From positions 1 through 5,987 of the forward strand of contig JAHEMS010000233.1 of the NCBI GenBank assembly GCA_024643595.1: 5,987 nt of DNA. Direction: 5' to 3'. Source of the DNA: Bacteroidota bacterium (GTDB lineage: Bacteria; Bacteroidota; Bacteroidia; Cytophagales; Cyclobacteriaceae). The position numbers and the translations under genes are program-made. Numbering within the stretch: position 1 is the stretch's first letter; each line of letters begins with the position of its first letter. A model generated the notes under the pieces. That model did no database searches and had not been told where the DNA came from. It saw only the letters and a program-made list of their open reading frames with translations. This document shows positions 1-5,987 of the stretch, piece by piece.

Positions 1-77
1 CCATTTCGAACAGAGCAGTTAAGCCCACCCGCGCTGATGGTACTAGGGTAAAACCCGGGAGAGTAAGTCGTTGCCTA
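1..77 (+). rRNA. rrf: 5S ribosomal RNA, 3' part (5' end cut by window edge)
   Basis: This is the 3' two-thirds of a 5S rRNA, a component of the large ribosomal subunit. The recognisable conserved blocks are the CGAACAGAGCAGTTAAGCCC segment (loop B, helix III and loop C region) at 7-26, GATGGTA at 36-42 and GAGAGTA at 59-65, the two sides of loop E. A short GGG/CCC hairpin (46-48 with 54-56) sits between the loop E strands as helix IV. Bacterial 5S is usually about 110-120 nt, so roughly 35 nt are missing on the left. The 3' end is estimated from the end of the helix I strand (about 68-77) just before a T-rich run, and could be off by a few bases. The gene is presumably last in an rRNA operon read from the left. 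Confidence 0.95.
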
Positions 78-87
78 TTTTTTATCT

Positions 88-119
88 AAAACCCTTCATG
101 AACAATGAAGGGTTTTTTT
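88..119 (+). terminator. Rho-independent terminator of the rRNA operon
   Basis: A perfect 12-bp inverted repeat (88-99 with 105-116) encloses a 5-nt loop (GAACA). The right arm runs into seven T residues (113-119), the classic intrinsic terminator layout for the + strand, about 10 nt after the 5S end. Read on the minus strand, the same hairpin has only the four T of its own stem followed by AGAT. It could therefore also stop transcripts of the convergent porU-porV-M16 cluster, but less efficiently. No other terminator candidate of similar quality lies in the 40 nt between it and the M16 stop codon. Confidence 0.93.
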
Positions 120-120
120 A

Positions 121-135
121 TGGAATGAAATTCCA
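121..135. repeat. Small inverted repeat between convergent genes
   Basis: TGGAA and TTCCA flank a 5-base spacer, giving a possible short hairpin directly beside the T-run of the rRNA terminator. It sits 26 nt downstream of the M16 stop codon when read on the minus strand. There it is followed by T-A then a run of A, not T, so it is not a convincing terminator by itself. It may contribute to 3'-end structure of the minus-strand mRNA, or may be chance. Confidence 0.3.
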
Positions 136-161
136 AGACCACGAAATACGAAAAAGTGAGT

Positions 162-1421
162 TTAGCCGACAGCGACTTCTATAAGGTTGCCACCCAAGTG
201 ATCATTGGCAGCCCTTTGCAGGCTAATGTTATTCAAATCAAGAATCTTTATGAATAGGTTGTTATAGAAACTATCATCTAGTCCATATAGATGAATAGTT
301 TTTATTTTTTCAATGACCGAAAAAGGATTAGCAATTTCCAGCTGCAGACTCCCCAGTAAATGATTTTTTGCCATTAGTAATTCCTGCGTGCCGATTGGTT
401 TATTGCATAGCAGACTAAGCTCATTTTTAATTTCGTTGATGGCTATATCTTTATTGATTCGATTGACATCAGCCCCGATCAAAACGAAAGTAGCATTTCT
501 AAGATTATTTAAGGAAGAGTAAATTCCATAGGTAAGTCCCTTATCCTCCCGAATGTTTTTCATTAGTCGTGAGCCGAAGTATCCTCCAAAAATATGATTG
601 AGAAGGACTAATGCCGGATAGTCGATATGGCTTCGATTAATTGTTCCTTTTCCAAGGCGAAGTGAAGACTGAACACTGTTGTCTTTTTCTACGTATTCAG
701 GCGAAATATTTTCTGATACGAAAAACGAAGGTATACCCTTATTCTTTGCGTCATATTGAATTATCAGCAATTCTGAACTTAAAAGCTTAAAGATATCGTC
801 ATCTATTGAGCCAACTACGAACACTTTAGTCAGCGAAAAATGATGAGTAAAGAAATCACTCAAATCAAGTCTGTCTAATTGATTCACATCACTTTCTTCA
901 ATTGACATTCCATATGGATGGGTGTCCCCAAAAAGATGTTGCCTGAATAATTTTGAAGCAATAAAACTTGTTTTTTCATTACTGACTTTCAGATTTTGAT
1001 TAAAAATTCCCTTTTGCAGGATGAGCTCATTTTCAGGGAACACGGAAGTGGAAAGTAATTCTAAAAAAACAGGAAGGACTTTTGAAATGTTTTCGGTTAG
1101 AGAGTACAATGATACGGACACAAAGTCATAGCCTGGAGATATTTCAATGGAAGCACCATGTCGATCAAAAAAATCAGCAATCTGAAATGAGTTTTTGGTG
1201 ATTGTTCCCTTCTCCAGCATCAACGCGGTGAAATGGGATACTCCTTTTTTTGATTCAAACCATTTGCCGGCACTGAATATCAGTTCCACTTTAATAATAC
1301 GCTGGGCAACGCCCCTAAGCATAATCATAGGGACACCGCTGCTCAAATGATAGATTTCAGGGGCAGGAAGATTGAATGAATTTATTTCAGCATGACTGGG
1401 TGCAGTCGACCTGTCCAGCAT
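162..1421 (-). CDS. M16B-family peptidase homologue, likely non-catalytic (R/Y-type) subunit
   Basis: This 419-residue protein has the usual length and two-lobe layout of M16B (pitrilysin/MPP-like) proteins: an N-terminal lobe around residues 25-220 and a C-terminal lobe around 250-415. Active members carry HxxEH in the first lobe. Here the equivalent is HFTAL at 63-67, inside GVSHFTALMLEKG, so the catalytic Glu and second zinc-ligand His are lost. The downstream acidic zinc ligand, expected near 136-137, appears as Gln-Lys. The C-terminal lobe keeps the Arg285...Tyr298 motif (SRLMKNIREDKGLTYGIYS), which in two-subunit M16B enzymes lies on the partner without the zinc site. I infer it pairs with an HxxEH-bearing homologue encoded elsewhere. 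No signal peptide or membrane segment is seen, so it is probably cytoplasmic. The ATG lies 4 nt after the porV stop, indicating translational coupling at the 3' end of the porU-porV cluster. The opening LDRSTAP resembles related Bacteroidota proteins as I recall them, which supports this start. Family assignment is firm; lack of activity is likely; the substrate is unknown. Confidence 0.88.
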   Translation of the reverse strand: MLDRSTAPSHAEINSFNLPAPEIYHLSSGVPMIMLRGVAQRIIKVELIFSAGKWFESKKGVSHFTALMLEKGTITKNSFQIADFFDRHGASIEISPGYDFVSVSLYSLTENISKVLPVFLELLSTSVFPENELILQKGIFNQNLKVSNEKTSFIASKLFRQHLFGDTHPYGMSIEESDVNQLDRLDLSDFFTHHFSLTKVFVVGSIDDDIFKLLSSELLIIQYDAKNKGIPSFFVSENISPEYVEKDNSVQSSLRLGKGTINRSHIDYPALVLLNHIFGGYFGSRLMKNIREDKGLTYGIYSSLNNLRNATFVLIGADVNRINKDIAINEIKNELSLLCNKPIGTQELLMAKNHLLGSLQLEIANPFSVIEKIKTIHLYGLDDSFYNNLFIKILDLNNISLQRAANDHLGGNLIEVAVG

Positions 1422-1425
1422 ATTT

Positions 1426-2580
1426 CTAATCAGTAACGGATTCGTTTTCTTTTACCTTACTTTCGAAATTAAGGAGTAGAGAAATCCGTATAGTTTCAGC
1501 CAATGCATTTTCTCTTTTATTAGTAGGAACCAGGTAAGCCAGGTCTACACCAAACTTTTTAGAACGAAACCCAACACCACCGGTGAAATATTTACGATTC
1601 CCTTTAGTCTTGGCTTCGTTAAAGTAACCAAGTCGCCCGGCAAATGTATGGTTATACCAATATTCGGTGCCTACTGAAATCATGAATTCGTTTATCTCTT
1701 CTTTAAAGCCACCTGTAGCATCAGTGAAAGAGCCAAGTATTCCACTCAGTAGAGCTTTAGTTCCATTTTTGGGAGGACTTGGCACCATTAATTTATTCAG
1801 ATCCAGACCGAAAGTGAAACTATTTTTAGGGTCAACTTCAATTTTGTAAGCTGCTCCCATTCTGAGGTTGGTTGGAATAAAATCTCTATTGTTAGCATCT
1901 GAATAAGAAATCTTAGCTCCCAGATTAGTAATAGCCGCACCCAATGATAGGGTTGAGTTATTTGAGACTAACGGTTTAGTATAATAAATGCCAAAATCCA
2001 CAGCTACTGAGTTACCGGGCCTTGCATCGATATTCCCAGTAGAAAGAGCACCCGTTAAGTTGGAATGAATGTATCGAAGGGCGCCACCGATTGCCAACTG
2101 TTCTGTAAGCATTCTTGAATAAGTAACGTCAAAAGCAAATTCCCTGGGGTTAAATCTTCCTAAGTCATTATTGTTAACATCCTTAAATTGTATTTCACCC
2201 AAGTCAAAATACTTCATCGATGCAGCAACAGTTTGTTCCCTTCCTATTTTATAAAAACCGGAAAGGTAAAATACAGACATATCATTAATGATCTTTCCAA
2301 GCCACGGAGTATAGGATGCTGAAACGCCATATCCATGTTCAACAAAAGCCAACTTTCCTGCATTCCAATAGGCAGAGTTTGCATCAGCAGAAGTAGCAAC
2401 ACCTACATCGCCCATGCCCGCAGCCCTGGAGTCAGGAGTTATCGTTAAAAATGGGACAGCCGTTGTTATTACTTTATTCGTACTGTCCTGACCAATCAAA
2501 GTCCCTTGAAGGCCTTGTGATTTTACTAGCATAGTATATGAAAGTAATGCTGTGGTTATGAGAATACTTAACCTATTCAT
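1426..2580 (-). CDS. porV: Type IX secretion system outer-membrane protein PorV (LptO)
   Basis: PorV is a FadL-like outer-membrane beta-barrel of the T9SS. It collects exported proteins by their C-terminal sorting domain and delivers them to the PorU sortase, to which it is bound in the attachment complex. The 384-residue product begins with a Sec signal peptide (short basic start MNR, hydrophobic run to about residue 20, likely cleavage near SQG at 21-23). It then has the PorV hallmark block ITPDSRAAGMGDVGVATSAD followed by NSAYWNAGKLAF, at roughly 47-79. The rest alternates polar and hydrophobic residues as expected for barrel strands, ending with ETIRISLLLNF and a polar tail of about 12 residues. 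I chose the ATG at 2580. A TTG six bases upstream would add only Met-Asn and is less likely. The start follows the porU stop by 27 nt, with an A/T-rich leader and no clear Shine-Dalgarno, as is common in Bacteroidota. It is probably expressed from a promoter upstream of porU. Identification is secure from both sequence and the porU neighbour. Confidence 0.96.
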   Translation of the reverse strand: MNRLSILITTALLSYTMLVKSQGLQGTLIGQDSTNKVITTAVPFLTITPDSRAAGMGDVGVATSADANSAYWNAGKLAFVEHGYGVSASYTPWLGKIINDMSVFYLSGFYKIGREQTVAASMKYFDLGEIQFKDVNNNDLGRFNPREFAFDVTYSRMLTEQLAIGGALRYIHSNLTGALSTGNIDARPGNSVAVDFGIYYTKPLVSNNSTLSLGAAITNLGAKISYSDANNRDFIPTNLRMGAAYKIEVDPKNSFTFGLDLNKLMVPSPPKNGTKALLSGILGSFTDATGGFKEEINEFMISVGTEYWYNHTFAGRLGYFNEAKTKGNRKYFTGGVGFRSKKFGVDLAYLVPTNKRENALAETIRISLLLNFESKVKENESVTD

Positions 2581-2607
2581 ATTCAAATTTCTGGTTGGTA
2601 AAGGTAG

Positions 2608-5600
2608 TTAATTCAGGATAATTAGCTTGGTAATTTGCTCATTTTTCGATCCATCCAGTAGTGAACGAACAGAAAGCTTACCGAGGTATATTCCACGGCC
2701 TAATTTTGCACCATCAGCTGATTTTCCATCCCATTCTGACAATGTAACCCGATACTGGCTCGATAGAATTTCAAATTGTTGCTTCAGAATATGCTTACCC
2801 GTTAGATCGTAAATATTCAAAAATGCTTCAAGATCCTCCCCCGGCCTACTGTGGGTAAACTGCAGGGTTGTCGTTTCGTAAAAGGGGTTTGGGTAATTAA
2901 TAAACTCTTCAATCTGTATATCGGTACCATCGGTTACTACAAAATCTACTGTTGCCGTTGATCGGTTATTGTATGTGTCCGACGCAGAAAGACTTAACCT
3001 ATGACTACCTTTTTCAAGTCCATCCAGTGGATACGTCAACGCCCCGTTTTTATAAGTTCCCGTATTAGCTTCGTAGTAAGCATTTAAATTCGCCGGGTCA
3101 CCTTCATCAATTATTGCGATAATTTCATTGCCCACCGGTAACGAAGAAATATTAATTCCACTATTGTCAGAAAGCAAGGAAACAATTTTTGTATTTGGCC
3201 CTACTTTGCCACCATTAACAAATGTTGTATCACCAAGAAATAATCTTATGGATGGAGGAGAATTGTCAGTGGGAATATTATCTTCTAAATCTCCGATAAG
3301 GCCATTCAGTATGGCGCCCCCCGCGTATTCGAGATTTTTGGTAGACGCGAACGCACTAACCTTCCCGATCACTAAACTTTCAGGAATATTTTTAGGCATA
3401 ATAAAGTCCAATTGAAAATCACCATTCAAAACAGCTGCCTTTCCACGAAAAAGTATATTACTTCTTTCATTAAAATTGAAGGGAGGATTCTCATCGCCTT
3501 TGGTAACTTGATTAACAGGCCCATCAAAAAAAGTTACATTTACTTCTCCGGTAAATGATAGATTGGGCAAGTTGTTCTTTTCGATATGCCCTTTAATCAT
3601 TACCGTTGATAATGCTTTTAATTCGTTTGATCCTGATGCTGTTTTAATTTCATCAATTATAATTTCGTTTTCAGGCAAAGCCAAATTCATAGAAGGGTCG
3701 GCCAGGAGGGAGAAGTTGCGATTGGAAACACCGCTTACGCTCTTGTTTTTTGTATCTAAAAAAATATTTCCCAAATCTCTAAAGTGGTTATTTTCTTTAG
3801 TGAAAAGAGACTCATAAAAGGCCTTGTTCAACGTGAAATTTGTACTCGCGTTTACTGGTCTTGAGGTAGTTACCAAGCCAATTGAGCCACCTTTCTTTTG
3901 CAATAAGGTCTTTTCTCCATTCGAAATCTGAAAAGGATCATCATGCTTACCAAATTCACAGGTAGCCGTCATAAATAGTGGGTATTTCGGCGCCTGTTTC
4001 CATTTTCCAACTATGGTTTCATCCAAAATACGTTCATCCATCCAAACCTGCTCAGATCCATGACCGGTAAAATTCACAATAAGAGCCCCCTTCCTGACCT
4101 CCAGATCCAGTGCTTTACTTGCAGCGGGGCTTATTTGGCCGCTTGGCCTGCTAACTTGATCGAACGAATCGAGATAAAGTTTTTTAACGTTAAAAGAAAG
4201 GTCATACAATTCGATAGAGTTGGCCAATTGATCAGCTTGGTTTTGATGTATATTAAAATCGCCATCATCAGCAACAAATAGAAATTCACTTTGCCAAGAA
4301 CCTGCTTCTGTAATTTTTGAATCATATTCAATCAGCTTATCCACTACATTATGAGCCTCTTCTGGATTTTTTACAGGTAAGCGGCCAATGCCAATATCAA
4401 GGGTATGATTTTGTGCAGGACTTTCAATCCAATCACCTTCAGTATCTTCAAGAAAACCAAAATAATCATCGGAGGAGTAAGTCTCTAAGGGGCTGAGTGA
4501 GTTTCTTGATTCATAAATAGGTACCAAATTTGTGTTTCCAAGAACTCTGTTTTTATAATCGTATGAACCCCGGCCAAACAATAGGACATTTTTTAAAGCC
4601 GAAGATGGTTGATCATATAAGTCACGAATGTAATCGCGCAAAGCAGTTATATCTTGCTTCCCACCAGCGTATTCATTATAAATCTGTTCAGTGGTAGTGA
4701 TACTGGTTGATATTCCTGAATGAGATTGACGATGAGTTGCCAATCGTTGGGCTTCAGCAAGCAAGTCAGAATGGGTAATGATCAGCAACTGTGGGGGAGA
4801 GATTTGACGTATATTTTGGTTAGGGATTTTCGATTCAAAAACCGGAGCTTTCAAATTAGCTGGATTAAATACTACAAAGGTGCGTAATGAATTAGTTAAG
4901 GTTGAAAAAGTAATTTTTGATTCCGATAAAGTGAATAGTTGAGTTTTCACATCTTCTGGATTGGAGATATCCCAAACAACAGCAGCGGGTGGGGAAGAAG
5001 CGATTTCAAAGGAAGAGATATTGTTCTGTAAACTCTCAACCGATCTGAATAAAGTTTGGTCACCGTATAATGCCAATATCCGTTTGAAGGAAAGCAGAAA
5101 ATAATCGAGATAACCAACTGATATGCCTGGACTCCCTTTTATAAATTGATATTTGACGTCTTGAAATTGCTTCGAAGGCGCTCCAACAGAATTGGCAGGG
5201 AAAATAATAGTATCTGCTTTTATCCGGCCTTTAATTCCATAGGAAGTATTTGGAATTGCATTTATAGGCTGGCTAAGCACCGGCGTATTGTTAATGGACA
5301 CCTGAAAAGCTGTGTTGGTGATGGATTGGGCCATAACATGAGAAACCAGTTTGATGTCGGAATTGGCATCAATACCGGAAATATCAAAACGGATGGTGGC
5401 ATCAGTAATGGCGTCAAATTGCTCACCAAACCATTGCCTACCTGATCTTAATAAGTTGTATTTCTCGGTTTCATAGAATGCAAAGTCATCATAGGTGTGA
5501 ATCACGGGAAAGGAACCCGGTATATTTTCACTACTGGCAATCCGCTTACCGTCATTTTCACTAATGGTTAAGAAATAATAATTCTTGTCGGAGAACAGAT

Positions 5601-5987
5601 TATTTTCATAGTAAAAAATTTGCTGGGGTAGATCATAACCCTGTTGATCAGCCCCCTGAGCAAATAGCAGAATGTAATCGGTGGGATTAAATCGTCCGTC
5701 TGATTCACCAGAAATAAATACCGGTATTTCAGTTAAATCAACTTTGCGGGGAGTACCATTTGCCTGCGGCAACATACCATAACTGCCGGAAAAGATTTGG
5801 ATTTTTTTTGGATTGATTTGATCTGGATTAACCCCCGCCTGTTGCAACAGATTGTAGTCTATTTTAACTACACCCTCCTGTGTTACAGAAAATTTAAACC
5901 ACGTACCGGAACTTAACACCGAGCTGGTTTGAGCAAAAGAATGACCCGCCATTCCAGCCAGGCAAATAATATGTGCTGCTATAATTT
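2608..5987 (-). CDS. porU: Type IX secretion system sortase PorU, C25 cysteine peptidase (5' end beyond window)
   Basis: PorU is the surface-exposed sortase of the T9SS. It cleaves the C-terminal sorting domain from cargo and, in the best-studied species, attaches cargo to surface lipopolysaccharide. Numbered from the internal ATG at 5952, the visible order is: end of a Sec signal peptide (cleavage likely after SFA, residue 7), a beta-rich N-terminal region (8-385), a gingipain-like C25 peptidase domain (about 388-757), beta-sandwich/Ig-like segments (about 762-1006), and a type A T9SS sorting domain (about 1013-1114) opening with YPNPF at 1020-1024. The catalytic pair is intact: His631 in NFTGHGSE (codon 4060-4062) and Cys665 in MTATCEFGKHDDP (codon 3958-3960). 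The reading frame stays open from the ATG to the window edge, encoding IIAAHIICLAG, which is the hydrophobic core of the signal peptide. The real start therefore lies past 5987 and the ATG at 5952 should not be used. The visible 1125 or so codons are close to the length of known PorU proteins (about 1100-1300), so only a few codons should be missing. It is first of the three linked genes seen here. Confidence 0.96.
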   Translation of the reverse strand, partial: IIAAHIICLAGMAGHSFAQTSSVLSSGTWFKFSVTQEGVVKIDYNLLQQAGVNPDQINPKKIQIFSGSYGMLPQANGTPRKVDLTEIPVFISGESDGRFNPTDYILLFAQGADQQGYDLPQQIFYYENNLFSDKNYYFLTISENDGKRIASSENIPGSFPVIHTYDDFAFYETEKYNLLRSGRQWFGEQFDAITDATIRFDISGIDANSDIKLVSHVMAQSITNTAFQVSINNTPVLSQPINAIPNTSYGIKGRIKADTIIFPANSVGAPSKQFQDVKYQFIKGSPGISVGYLDYFLLSFKRILALYGDQTLFRSVESLQNNISSFEIASSPPAAVVWDISNPEDVKTQLFTLSESKITFSTLTNSLRTFVVFNPANLKAPVFESKIPNQNIRQISPPQLLIITHSDLLAEAQRLATHRQSHSGISTSITTTEQIYNEYAGGKQDITALRDYIRDLYDQPSSALKNVLLFGRGSYDYKNRVLGNTNLVPIYESRNSLSPLETYSSDDYFGFLEDTEGDWIESPAQNHTLDIGIGRLPVKNPEEAHNVVDKLIEYDSKITEAGSWQSEFLFVADDGDFNIHQNQADQLANSIELYDLSFNVKKLYLDSFDQVSRPSGQISPAASKALDLEVRKGALIVNFTGHGSEQVWMDERILDETIVGKWKQAPKYPLFMTATCEFGKHDDPFQISNGEKTLLQKKGGSIGLVTTSRPVNASTNFTLNKAFYESLFTKENNHFRDLGNIFLDTKNKSVSGVSNRNFSLLADPSMNLALPENEIIIDEIKTASGSNELKALSTVMIKGHIEKNNLPNLSFTGEVNVTFFDGPVNQVTKGDENPPFNFNERSNILFRGKAAVLNGDFQLDFIMPKNIPESLVIGKVSAFASTKNLEYAGGAILNGLIGDLEDNIPTDNSPPSIRLFLGDTTFVNGGKVGPNTKIVSLLSDNSGINISSLPVGNEIIAIIDEGDPANLNAYYEANTGTYKNGALTYPLDGLEKGSHRLSLSASDTYNNRSTATVDFVVTDGTDIQIEEFINYPNPFYETTTLQFTHSRPGEDLEAFLNIYDLTGKHILKQQFEILSSQYRVTLSEWDGKSADGAKLGRGIYLGKLSVRSLLDGSKNEQITKLIILN
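2611..2916 (-). other. Type A T9SS C-terminal sorting domain encoded within porU
   Basis: The last roughly 100 residues of PorU follow the type A sorting-domain pattern. There is a YPNPF motif after a linker, then TTTLQFTHSRPGEDLEAFLNIYDLTGKHI, here described in two parts: TTTLQF (strand) and LNIYDLTGKHI (strand and turn). A WDGKSADGAKLGRGIYLGKL segment follows, and the domain ends in hydrophobic KLIIL. Such domains direct passage through the T9SS outer-membrane pore. In the Porphyromonas gingivalis PorU the domain is known to be retained and used for binding PorV; I infer the same here. Confidence 0.88.

Noticed and set aside
1422..1440. Separate promoter for the M16 gene at the end of porV
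   Set aside because: The genes are 4 nt apart, and I could not see a Bacteroidota-type promoter pair (TTTG / TANNTTTG) convincingly placed; co-transcription is the simpler reading.
2581..2607. Terminator or regulatory hairpin between porU and porV
   Set aside because: The 27-nt gap has no inverted repeat of useful length and no T-run; it looks like a simple leader.
3128..3415. A 95-codon + strand open frame opposite porU
   Set aside because: Antisense shadow over the Ig-like region of PorU; low-complexity translation without domain features. The same applies to other + strand frames at 1667-1849, 2627-2812, 3563-3817 and 4060-4281.
4131..4331. A 66-codon minus-strand open frame inside porU
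   Set aside because: It lies in another frame over the most conserved part of the PorU peptidase domain, has no recognisable domain and no separate start signal; it is a shadow of porU.
5146..5445. A 99-codon + strand open frame opposite the N-terminal part of porU
   Set aside because: It is antisense to a well-supported coding region, its translation resembles no known family, and there is no promoter or ribosome-binding evidence.
5961..5978. Possible lipoprotein lipobox around the Cys in the PorU signal peptide (HIICLAG)
   Set aside because: The residue before Cys is Ile rather than Gly/Ala/Ser, the Cys lies in the middle of the hydrophobic core, and a normal signal peptidase I site (SFA-Q) follows.

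Overview
The window looks like a piece of a Bacteroidota chromosome, probably from the class Cytophagia. The evidence is a type IX secretion system (T9SS) gene pair (porU, porV), a type A T9SS C-terminal sorting domain, moderately AT-rich DNA, and start regions without clear Shine-Dalgarno motifs. No mobile element, CRISPR array, tRNA or phage gene is visible. This is core chromosome, not an accessory island.

Layout: positions 1 to about 77 hold the 3' part of a 5S rRNA gene on the + strand, presumably the end of an rRNA operon that begins left of the window. A strong intrinsic terminator follows (88-119). Everything else is one minus-strand gene cluster that converges on the rRNA operon. In transcription order it is porU (5987 to 2608, 5' end beyond the window), porV (2580 to 1426) and an M16-family peptidase homologue (1421 to 162). 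The spacings are 27 and 4 nt, so the three genes are very likely co-transcribed. The promoter must lie beyond the right edge. No stretch over 300 bases lacks a gene.

How the genes work together: PorU is the C25 (gingipain-like) cysteine peptidase that acts as the T9SS sortase at the cell surface, removing the C-terminal sorting domain of exported proteins. PorV is the outer-membrane beta-barrel that shuttles T9SS cargo to PorU and holds PorU at the surface. The third gene encodes an M16-fold protein with no visible signal peptide and a destroyed HxxEH zinc site, but with an intact Arg/Tyr motif. It resembles the non-catalytic subunit of a two-subunit bacterial M16B peptidase. A link to T9SS is suggested only by position.

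Two start-site corrections matter. porU is 5'-truncated by the window edge: its first internal ATG lies inside the signal peptide. For porV, the ATG at 2580 is preferred over a TTG six bases upstream. No new multi-gene system is evident; the most notable item is the degenerate M16 protein tightly coupled to porV.
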